DNA of 64,000 nucleotides from Amblyomma americanum (taxonomy: Eukaryota > Arthropoda > Arachnida > Ixodida > Ixodidae): the NCBI RefSeq assembly GCF_052857255.1, contig NW_027526502.1:726501-790500 (forward strand), in the 5' to 3' direction. The translations under genes and the position numbers were made by a program. A model generated the notes under the pieces. That model did not search any database, was not told the DNA's origin, and saw only the letters and a program-made list of their open reading frames with translations. Shown here one piece after another: positions 1-7,633 of the stretch; within the stretch, counting starts at the first letter, position 1, and every line of letters begins with the position of its first letter.

Positions 1-1772
1 CCCGAGACGTCCAGTAGCAGCAGCAGCGCAACTTGGCCTGCTGCCCTGGCATGCTCCAGCGCTGTAACAACGTCCGATATAGAATCAGCCGTGCACCGCA
101 TCCCACGGAAACCCGTCTGCCGCTCGTCAAACAAATCAGCCTCCGCAGCCCGCTCGTTCAGACGCTGCAACGCCATATGCTCCATGAGCTTACCTGCCGC
201 CGATGTTAATGCCACTGGCCGGTATCCGCTCAGCTCCGTAGGTGGGCGCCCTGCCTTTCGGATGGGACAAACGACCGCGGTTCGCCAATCCTCCGGTAGC
301 TCCCCGCGTTCCCAAACCAGGTTGATCTGCTGCAGGAGGATCTGTCGTTGCTGCGCATCCAGGTTTCGCAGCATTTGGTATGTCACCCCGTCCGGTCCGG
401 GCGCCGAGCGGCGGCGGCAGCGCTGCAGCGCATTGTTCAATTCCGCCGCGGTGAACGGCGCATCACATGGACCTTCCGAGGCGACGGGCGAGGGACTGGC
501 GTCACTTCTGGGGCTCTCAGGAGCAGCTATGTTAGCGGCGTTTGCGGGGCTGGGCGGCGCGAACCGATCGGCAAACCGCTCTGCCAATTCTACAAAGCTG
601 AGCCCGCTGGAGATTGCGAGGGCGGCCAGCGGTTGACGGTTTGCCTGTGGTTCGGTGATGCGCCGCAGGGTGTCAAACAGCCTCCGCGAGCTGACATCTT
701 CCTCCATCCTTTGGCATAGTGAAGCCCACTGCCGGCGGTATAGCTTGTTGGCGTGGCGGCGCGCTGCTGCGTCCAAGCGGTTGTAGACAGTCCAGTCGGC
801 GGCTCTGTCAGTCCGTCGCGCCCGTCGCTCTGCGCGATCTCTCTTCTCGCGCAGATTGAGCAGCTTCGTATCAGGTGTGGGCAGCCCTGCCCTTACCTCT
901 GCTCGTTGGGTGGCTGCCAGAGCGCTTCGGACGAGACTTGAAAAGAAATCTGCGCCAGTGGCCGCCGCCTCGTCGACCGCCCGCCTGAACGCACTCCAGT
1001 TGGTAATGGAGTAGGCACGTTTGGGGCGCGCCTCCATCGCAGTGGGTTCAAATAGGATGGAGTAATGATCCGAGCCCCAGAGAGATGGTGATCGGCGCCA
1101 TGTCGCCTCGATGCCTCTGGATGCGAAGGCAACGTCGATGCAGGAACCGGTTGTTCCGCGTCGTCGAAAGGTGGGCTCGCCGGTGTTCAAGGGGGTGAGT
1201 CCCAGCGGCGTTGCTGCGTCGTGCAGGTCGTCTCCACGCGCGGATTGGAGCGCACTGCCCCACGCACTATGGTGGGCGTTAAAATCACCACAGATGATTT
1301 GGCGCGGGGCAGAGCACGAAGACACAGCACGAAAACACAGCGCGTTCCACGCGACAGCTGGACGCACATAAACACTGGCCACCGACGTGTCAACACCGCC
1401 GACGCGCACTGTCACCACCGCGCACTCCTGGGCGTCAGATGTCGCCGCCGCCGAGCCGACGAGGGTGTGCTGGACGTCCTGCCGCACGTATATCGCCCAC
1501 CTTGATTTCCCGGGGCGATGAGATGTGACACAACAGGGCACTACAGCACAGGTGGGTTCCTCGCACGTGGTGGCTGAGTGGTAGCCAATGTAGCCAGGTA
1601 GCCGCATCTGGGGCTCCCCGTCATGTGAACGTACGTACGTCTCCTGCAGCGCGATAACTTCCGGCGAGTCCTGTGCGATGCGAACTCGCATTTCGGCGTA
1701 CCGCGCCGCAAGTGAGCGCATGTTCCACTGCAGGATGGATGGTATGCGGGAGGGAGTCCGGCGGCTAGCCAT
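1..1772 (-). CDS. LINE A ORF2: endonuclease-reverse transcriptase, partial
   Basis: Reading the minus strand from ATG at 1772 gives an uninterrupted frame of 590 codons that leaves the window at base 1, so it has no stop here. Residues 1-240 are an apurinic-type endonuclease: LQET (E about 44), GDFNAHHSAWGS (161-172) and SDH (234-236). After a basic linker (300-345) the reverse transcriptase begins: SAPGPDG (456-462), YRPVALT (517-523), QTGFR (552-556) and LLLDVSG (motif A aspartate about 588) at the edge. In the family this protein nicks target DNA and primes cDNA synthesis. Its ATG overlaps the ORF1 stop by 8 nt. The architecture fits I/R1/Jockey-group LINEs; the exact clade is not resolved. 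The frame looks functional as far as it is visible. Confidence 0.88.
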   Translation of the reverse strand, partial: MASRRTPSRIPSILQWNMRSLAARYAEMRVRIAQDSPEVIALQETYVRSHDGEPQMRLPGYIGYHSATTCEEPTCAVVPCCVTSHRPGKSRWAIYVRQDVQHTLVGSAAATSDAQECAVVTVRVGGVDTSVASVYVRPAVAWNALCFRAVSSCSAPRQIICGDFNAHHSAWGSALQSARGDDLHDAATPLGLTPLNTGEPTFRRRGTTGSCIDVAFASRGIEATWRRSPSLWGSDHYSILFEPTAMEARPKRAYSITNWSAFRRAVDEAAATGADFFSSLVRSALAATQRAEVRAGLPTPDTKLLNLREKRDRAERRARRTDRAADWTVYNRLDAAARRHANKLYRRQWASLCQRMEEDVSSRRLFDTLRRITEPQANRQPLAALAISSGLSFVELAERFADRFAPPSPANAANIAAPESPRSDASPSPVASEGPCDAPFTAAELNNALQRCRRRSAPGPDGVTYQMLRNLDAQQRQILLQQINLVWERGELPEDWRTAVVCPIRKAGRPPTELSGYRPVALTSAAGKLMEHMALQRLNERAAEADLFDERQTGFRGMRCTADSISDVVTALEHARAAGQVALLLLLDVS

Positions 1773-3745
1773 CTTGCTGGCTTATCTGTGCGGGAGCACC
1801 TGCTGCTTCTAAGCAAGCCCGGTGTCCATCGGTGCCCTCCGGGAAAAGTGCGCTGAGGGCGCGCAACGCCAGCTTGAGGCGCGCGATCTCCGCGTCCCGT
1901 GCATCAGGGGGTTGGCCGTGAGAAGCGGCCGCATGCTCGGGCCGCGCTGTACGGGACGCCGGGCAACCGGATCGCCGCTGCCGCTGCCGGCGCTGCCGTT
2001 GCTTCTGTGTCTGCTGCTGCTGCTGCTGGGGTGTTCCCCTGATGACCTGCGCATAAGAAAGAGCGCGCGGCGTCTGCTGATGTTGCTGGGCTGGGGCCGC
2101 TGTCTCAGCCTGGACGACGGCTCGGACAACCCGCCTGGACATCGGGGCCATGGATGTGGCCATTAAAGTGGCCACGTGACGCTCTCGCTGCCAGTGCGGG
2201 CACGCTGGGTCAATGGCTGCGTGCCGCCCCCCGCAGTTAATGCAGCGGGGCTTGCTCGCGCAGGTTGCAGGCTCGTGCGGCCCGCCGCAACGCGTGCATC
2301 GGGCAGGAGCACGACACACCTCAGTGGCATGCCCCAGGCTGGCGCACTTGGCACACTGGAGCGGCCGGGGACGGCAGGGCGGACCGCGAGCCTGCGCTTG
2401 AATATGGTGATGAACGCCAGGGGTGTCGGCGCCGCAAAACGGAGAGCGAGAGTGCTGCCCGACAGAGACGCCGACACCATCGGTACCGTTGACTCAGCCG
2501 CCGCTAGCAGCCCCTCCGCCGTCCTGCGGCCGTCCACACCGAAGACCAGGCCGGAGCATTGATTCCGAGGAGGAGGCTCCTTGGCGCAGACCGGCACGCC
2601 GCGGATGACGGCCGTGGCTAGCAGGGCCTGGAGAGCATCGCTGCTCCCCGCGTCCACTGCCACCACATTCCGCCGCATGTTTACCCGGACGGCGAGGACG
2701 CCCGGGCGGGATCCGATCTCCTCGGCCAACTCCCAGCCCTGTTCCCTGGTGAAGGCGGTGCCCTGGTTCGCCGGCCGAAACAGCACCGTTCCACCAGGCT
2801 GGACGGGACCTCCACAGCAGCCGCGGCTCGCTCCAGGGCGGCTCTCCGACGCCGCTGCGCCTTGGTAGTTATAATGCGCCACGGGACCAGGCTGGCCCCA
2901 GCATCAGCGTCGCCGCTGCCTGCGGGGCATTGCTGCGGCGCGCCGCGGAGTCGGGCACGCTCGCTGCCAGCAGACGAAGCCCCAGCCGCAGCCTGGTCTC
3001 GTGCGGCGGGATTTGGTGAGGTCGCACCCGTTTTTCTTCCGGACGCCGTCACCCCACCAGCAACAGCAGCAGCATCAGCAGCAGGCTGGAGGTGGGCTCC
3101 ATGGGGCTCGTGCTGGGAAGGCCCTGCTCCTACGAGTGTGGAGGGAGAGGGAACAGTGACGGTGGGGGGCCTTCGAGCTTCCCGCTTGGCCACCGCGATG
3201 TCCCTTTTGGTTTCCAAGTCCCTCTCCTCCTCGGACCCCGTTGAGCGTCGCCGTTTCCGGAGAGCAGACTCGTCCATTGGGGTGCACATGCTCTCCTCGG
3301 CTGCAGGTGTCCGCGGTGAGCCCGCAGCAGCAGCAGCATCAGGGGGAGAGGGCATCACAGCCGGTTCCTTAGGAGTAGCAATGGCGGATGGAAGCGCAGG
3401 GGTGGCCAGAAATGGCGGGGAGGGAGCCGCCATGGAATTCTGCGTCTGGTGAGCGAGCGCCATGGCGTCCCTCAAGGCTAGAACGCGTGGGTCCGCCGGC
3501 GACACGTCCAAGGTCCCGATGACGGACTCATGGTTCTCCGAGGTGGTGATGAGCGCCGCCGTCAGGCACCTCACGGTGTCCCGCAGATCAGCGATCTCGG
3601 CCTGCATTCGCCGAATGGTGCTGGACGACCTTCCTCTGGACGGCGTTCGTCTCCGTGATCGTGAGCGTGAGCGGCCTGCCCTGCATTGCTGATTGTCACC
3701 GCCGAACACAGGCCTTCGCTCGTTCACGGTGTCTGTGGCCTCCAT
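1765..3745 (-). pseudogene. LINE A ORF1 (gag-like, CCHC zinc knuckles), two frameshifts
   Basis: Nucleic-acid-binding ORF1 of the same LINE, about 660 codons spread over three frames. The first frame (from ATG at 3745, in the context CCCATGG, to 2681) has a serine/arginine-rich N-terminus and a long Ala/Pro-rich stretch. The second (active about 2820-2370) holds the conserved middle domain. The third (about 2365-1765) carries three zinc knuckles, beginning CAKC, CTRC and CINC (the first is C-x2-C-x4-H-x4-C), followed by a Gln-rich run and an Ala/Leu-rich tail. Shifts are needed near 2815 and near 2365, both in GC-rich homopolymer sequence. They could be mutations or sequencing errors, because ORF2 is undamaged. 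The stop (1767-1765) lies inside the ORF2 start region. Confidence 0.78.
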
Positions 3746-4055
3746 GGGGAGACCCCGCAACGCCGCGAAGCCTTAGGCCCAGCGTCCGAAGGAGCAGAGA
3801 GCTAAAAAACACGTCCGCTCGCTTCGAACGCCCACCGAAGAATCCAAGCCATTCAGTAAAAACGATTTGGTGGCTACGACGGCAGTGGCAATGCGTTCGC
3901 TCTCCCCTGGAGTGAAAGCGGTTGTTGCTACGGCATCGGTCCAGTTCGAAGAGGAAAGGGAAAGCCGGCTTGCAGGTCGCAGCGTCAGTGCGTTCGCTCT
4001 GCGACCGACCAATGGGAGACGGCGTGCGACGTGGGGAGCTCTTTCCGCGGACAAA
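3746..4055 (-). other. Probable LINE A 5' untranslated region
   Basis: GC-rich sequence upstream of the ORF1 ATG on the minus strand, without a recognisable coding domain. It ends where remnants of a plus-strand LINE begin (about 4056). Reading it as the 5' UTR rests on position only; the exact 5' boundary and promoter are not visible. Confidence 0.35.
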
Positions 4056-4059
4056 CAAA

Positions 4060-4255
4060 CAAAAATGAATCCAGACATCTACATGAATTTTAACAAAACA
4101 AGGGAAACCAGACGCAAGCAAGGCGATTGTGATGCCAAAGAAACTACCGCTTATCGCTTCTCGTTTTTCCCTAGAACTGTAGCAGAGTGGAATGCTCAAC
4201 CGCAAGAAGTCGCTGGTATGACCTGGGTCGAATTCTTTGTGCCTGCCGTAATTGT
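4060..4255 (+). pseudogene. LINE B ORF2 C-terminal remnant
   Basis: A plus-strand frame contains the segment RFSFFPRTVAEWNAQP, which matches the tail commonly seen at the C-terminus of CR1/Jockey-type LINE ORF2 proteins (a Ser-Phe-Phe-Pro-Arg-Thr ... Trp-Asn pattern). The upstream part is missing. The element's 3' UTR resumes at 11754 after the SINE and Gypsy insertions, so this is the host layer of the nest. Short and non-functional. Confidence 0.5.
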
Positions 4256-4269
4256 AATTTCGTATAATT

Positions 4270-4313
4270 TTAATAATGATTGGTTTTGGGGGGAAAGGAA
4301 ATGGCGCAGTATC
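4270..4313 (-). mobile_element. tRNA-derived SINE, 3' tail half (split by Gypsy-1)
   Basis: Holds the AAAACCAAT/ATTATT tail and the GCGCCATTTCC segment of the long SINE family, read on the minus strand. The rest of the copy lies at 11461-11732. The left target-site copy of the SINE is 4256-4269 (AATTTCGTATAATT) and the right copy is 11740-11753 (AATTTCGTACAATT). Confidence 0.8.
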
Positions 4314-5106
4314 TGTGACGTTCTTTGTGGAGTGTGACTTTCCTTGTGTGTGCTACGAGGTTCCGCGTTCGACGGCGCGGCGTAGACGGAGACCCAGATG
4401 ACAGCGGCATCATCAATTACCCAGCCATGCTCTTTGAGAGTGACGACCAGAACGAAGGGGTTTAAGCCCAACCGGAACCAACCGGACCCGCCGCCGCCGG
4501 CGCGGGGAAACGGGCTTTATCCTCCCCAATTGCCGTGGCGGTTCCAGGAGAGGCCTCCCGAGCACATCCCAGGACAAGGGACCACTTTCCCGGCCGGTGA
4601 CCCGCGGGAACTGTCAGCGGGCCAGAGCGCGCCTTACCACAGCCGACGCTATGCGCTACCTCGAAGACAACCTTCTTTCCCTCGGACTCAACACGTGAGG
4701 GGGGCGAGACCATAAGTGCGGTGGTATGTTTGTGCGCCCAAGTGAAAGCCCTAGCCCCCTCCTTCCCCTCCGGCGTGGGCGTCCTCACCCTAGGGAGTGT
4801 GGAGAAGAGGATATAAAAATCGACAAGCAGTACGGAAGGAGGACGCTCAGGACGACATCGTTCGCCAAGAGGGCCTTCAGCGCCGAAGCCCGACGGCGTG
4901 CAGCTTCTGCCAGCAATCGCTCGAGCCCAACTCCGGAGCCACTCCATCGCCCCCATGAAGTCGTCGGCACGTAAGCTCGGACGCCCCAGCCTCTGAATCT
5001 TAATCATGTATAATTATTGAATATATCTGTTTGTTTAAACTGAGCCATACGGTGTCTCTTTGCCTCTCCGTCCCGTGTGGACCTGCGCATTATGGGGGTC
5101 ATCACA
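4314..5106 (+). repeat. Gypsy-1 5' LTR (793 bp)
   Basis: Begins TGTGACGTTC and ends GGTCATCACA, giving a 5-bp terminal inverted repeat. Nearly identical to 10584-11460 except that it lacks one 84-bp unit. It contains a TATA-like box at 4812-4818 and directs transcription of the element in the plus direction. Confidence 0.93.
4812..4818 (+). promoter_or_regulatory. TATA-like box in Gypsy-1 5' LTR
   Basis: TATAAAA in the context GAGGATATAAAAATCG, about 290 bp before the LTR end; the same box is present in the 3' LTR at 11166-11172. A reasonable core promoter for the genomic RNA. Confidence 0.5.
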
Positions 5107-5107
5107 C

Positions 5108-5123
5108 TGGTGTCAGAAGTGGG
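5108..5123 (+). other. Gypsy-1 primer binding site, tRNA-Leu type
   Basis: TGGTGTCAGAAGTGGG starts two bases after the LTR and is complementary to the 3' end of animal tRNA-Leu (acceptor ending CCCACTTCTGACACCA). This is where minus-strand cDNA synthesis would be primed. Confidence 0.75.
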
Positions 5124-5262
5124 GTCTCAAAAGCAAATGTCCTCTGAATGCTGCGACATTCATGACTTCAAAATTGTAATCAAAAGGGAATCACGGGACT
5201 GATTGTGGGACTTTTACACCCATTTGAGAGGCTTGAGGCACTGGAGGGCTTGAGAAAAAAAA

Positions 5263-6207
5263 ATGTCTGTATCTGAAGGAGCTCCCACTCCACAGCCGTC
5301 GCTCGGAGCAAGCATGCTGGCATTAGGAAGCGTCATTCCGACGTTTACGGGAGATAAGACAGGGGTTCCAATCTGCGATTTCTTTTCCATGCTAGAAGAG
5401 ATTGGGAAAATGGGGGGATGGTCCGATGCTCAAATGCTGGGAATGGCGAGGTGTAAGATGGCAGGAGCTGCTCATGATTTTGCATGGCGAGACGAAAAAG
5501 TAAAATCCACAAAATCATTTGCGGAATTTAAGAAGCTCGCGTTTGAGCATTTCGACACTGAACCACGTCACGTGCGGGTACAGAGGTTCCGTGACGCCGG
5601 ACAGATGGTAGGGGAGGACGTGCGAACGTTTGCGTCGCGGCTTCAGCGCTTAGCGCGCGATACGTTAAGCAGGGATGAGGAAGGAGACCAGCTAAAGAAG
5701 AAATACGCGGAGGATATACTTAAAGAGGAAATGGCCGCTTTGTTCGTGGCTGGTCTGCAAGACCCCGTGCGCCGGTTCGTGCTCTCGCGCAAGCCGAGCA
5801 ATTTCGACCAAGCCGTGGAGGCCGCATTGGATGAGGAACAAAATGAGGCGTTAACGACAGCCGCAGCGAGAGTACGCGTCATAGAGAGAGCGGTGCTCAA
5901 CCCTGAGGTTGCTCTCTTGACAGAGCGGTTAGATCGCTTAGAACAGCTGCTATCTCAGCAGGTAGAACGCCAGGTTGAAGCGCGCGCTCAACAGCGCCCA
6001 TTCGCTGGAAACCGGAGATCGCCACAAAGCTATAGGCGCGTTATGCGAGATTTTGAAGAAATCGTATGCTTCGCTTGCCAGGGTCGCGGACACATCGCCA
6101 GGTTCTGCCAAAACGTGCGCCGTGGGGAGCCACAAAGAGAAGCAGGCGAGACACGCCCTAAGCAAGCCGACAGCGGGGCTCCAGATACCGAGACAAAAAC
6201 TAGTTAG
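5263..6207 (+). CDS. gag: Gypsy-1 gag (capsid/nucleocapsid), 314 aa
   Basis: Intact ORF from the first ATG after the primer site (AAAAATG, 5263). Residues about 25-200 have the helical retrotransposon Gag look, with charged segments around EWRDEK/EFKKLAFEHF. A coiled-coil-like stretch (about 210-235, LTERLDRLEQLLSQQ) precedes one CCHC zinc knuckle, CFACQGRGHIARFC (about 270-283). It would form virus-like particles in the cytoplasm and package the RNA. The ORF ends in TAG at 6207 while pol is open in the +1 frame across the overlap from at least 5975, so pol expression would need a +1 (or -2) shift. No separate start for pol is evident. Confidence 0.88.
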   Translation: MSVSEGAPTPQPSLGASMLALGSVIPTFTGDKTGVPICDFFSMLEEIGKMGGWSDAQMLGMARCKMAGAAHDFAWRDEKVKSTKSFAEFKKLAFEHFDTEPRHVRVQRFRDAGQMVGEDVRTFASRLQRLARDTLSRDEEGDQLKKKYAEDILKEEMAALFVAGLQDPVRRFVLSRKPSNFDQAVEAALDEEQNEALTTAAARVRVIERAVLNPEVALLTERLDRLEQLLSQQVERQVEARAQQRPFAGNRRSPQSYRRVMRDFEEIVCFACQGRGHIARFCQNVRRGEPQREAGETRPKQADSGAPDTETKTS

Positions 6208-7633
6208 TCCTCCCCAGCCTGAGGAGCGTGGGGAGGGAGCAGTGGATGATGAGGTGGTGGTAGTTTGTGTGGCCGACGAGGCATGCCCTGTTGTGCGTTG
6301 CAAGTTAAATGGTTGTTGCATGGAATTGTTGATAGATACGGGGTCAAAGGTGACATTGCTTAAGGAGAGCAGTTTTAACACGCTTCGAAGGAAGGGGGAC
6401 CGCGAGGTGTTGGAAGCGTCTGGTGGTATGGCAACCAAATTTGTAGGCATAACGGGGGATCCTCTTGGCATAAGTGGACTCTACCGGTTACACTTCTCTC
6501 TCGGCGGAATTGCATTGGAGCACCCCTGCTACGTATGCCCGGACACGGTGTCTCTGCCAAACGGAGTGTCAGGTATATTAGGGCAGGATTTTTTGAGAAA
6601 AGGGAAGGTAGTAGTCTCATTCTCTGAGGAAGAGGTTAATGCGGGCGGCTCAAAAGTTCCGTTTTTGAACAGGAGAGGGGCTGAGATTCGCATTACCGAT
6701 ATTGAAACCCGTCAAACAGTGGGATCATTGGAGAAGGTATATTCGCGGGTTGCCGTCAGGCTGGTCGATGAGGCGGTCGTCCTTCCTTGGTCGGAGCACA
6801 TTTTGTACGCGTTTGTGCCTTCAGATGTAGAGAGCGGCGCCGTGGGAGTGCTTGAGCCGGTGGACTCTCTCAGCAATGGCCTGAAGGCAGCCGCGTGCCT
6901 CGTGACAGTTAATGACGCCCACAGAGTTCCCCTACGGGTGGTTAACTGTAGCCAGCAGCCACTGAGCCTTCCCAAGAACAAAACATTGGCTTTCTTCACC
7001 TCCGCGATAGAGAAACGTGAGCCCACCGATACGGTACTCGCAACTGTAGAGCATGCTAGTCCTTCGGCTGCTCCAAAGGTGTCGTTCGTTCTTTCTCACG
7101 TAAAATCCAGGGAGAGGGAGGCTCTGGCTGGTTTGCTGAACGACTACTCGGAGGTATTCGCCGCGTCCAACCTGGATTTGGGCTGCTGTGGCGTTATAAA
7201 GCACAGGATAGAAACCGGCACTTCATCGCCCGTTTACCAGCGTGCGTACAGGATTCCTTACTCCCAACGTGAGGAGATGGAGCGGCAGGTGCAGGACCTG
7301 ATTAATCGCGGCATTGTCGAATACTCAAAGTCACCCTGGGGAGCACCAGCACTATTGGTGGAAAAGCCAGATGGCTCGTATCGATTGGTAGTGGACTACC
7401 GCAAACTAAATGCCGTAACTCGCATCGATCCATACCCCATCCCCAATTTACAGGAGACGCTTTCTCAGCTGGGCTCTGCCAGGTACTTCACGGTAGTGGA
7501 CATGGCGGCGGGATTCTGGCAGATAGCAATGGATCCGGCAGATGCCGAGAAAACGGCATTCAACACGCCCTCAGGGCACTATGAATGGAAAAGAATGCCG
7601 ATGGGTCTGGCCAACAGCCCTGCTGTCTGGTAG
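5975..7633 (+). CDS. pol: Gypsy-1 pol, N-terminal part: protease and start of RT
   Basis: Frame +1 relative to gag. The first roughly 80 codons overlap gag and are probably not translated independently. An aspartic protease follows, with active site LLIDTGSKVTLL (about 6325-6360) and the downstream ILGQDFL segment. The RT begins about 7200, with SPWGAPALLVEKPDG, YRLVVDYRKLN and VVDMAAGFWQI (motif A Asp), running to RMPMGLANSPAVW. The frame is closed by a single TAG at 7631-7633, a position where related elements have a sense codon (usually Gln in my recollection of the family). The frame then continues without any shift, so this is one nonsense change or a leaky stop. Confidence 0.88.
   Translation: MKRALNSAHSLETGDRHKAIGALCEILKKSYASLARVADTSPGSAKTCAVGSHKEKQARHALSKPTAGLQIPRQKLVSPPQPEERGEGAVDDEVVVVCVADEACPVVRCKLNGCCMELLIDTGSKVTLLKESSFNTLRRKGDREVLEASGGMATKFVGITGDPLGISGLYRLHFSLGGIALEHPCYVCPDTVSLPNGVSGILGQDFLRKGKVVVSFSEEEVNAGGSKVPFLNRRGAEIRITDIETRQTVGSLEKVYSRVAVRLVDEAVVLPWSEHILYAFVPSDVESGAVGVLEPVDSLSNGLKAAACLVTVNDAHRVPLRVVNCSQQPLSLPKNKTLAFFTSAIEKREPTDTVLATVEHASPSAAPKVSFVLSHVKSREREALAGLLNDYSEVFAASNLDLGCCGVIKHRIETGTSSPVYQRAYRIPYSQREEMERQVQDLINRGIVEYSKSPWGAPALLVEKPDGSYRLVVDYRKLNAVTRIDPYPIPNLQETLSQLGSARYFTVVDMAAGFWQIAMDPADAEKTAFNTPSGHYEWKRMPMGLANSPAVW

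Noticed and set aside
1822..3452. Plus-strand frames opposite LINE A ORF1 (114-196 codons)
   Set aside because: Shadows of the GC-rich antisense ORF1; no recognisable domains.
4462..5007. 181-codon minus-strand frame in the Gypsy-1 5' LTR, and its 209-codon counterpart in the 3' LTR
   Set aside because: Lies wholly inside the LTRs. The second is longer only because of the 84-bp duplication, and it resembles no protein. An LTR-borne antisense gene is possible but unsupported.
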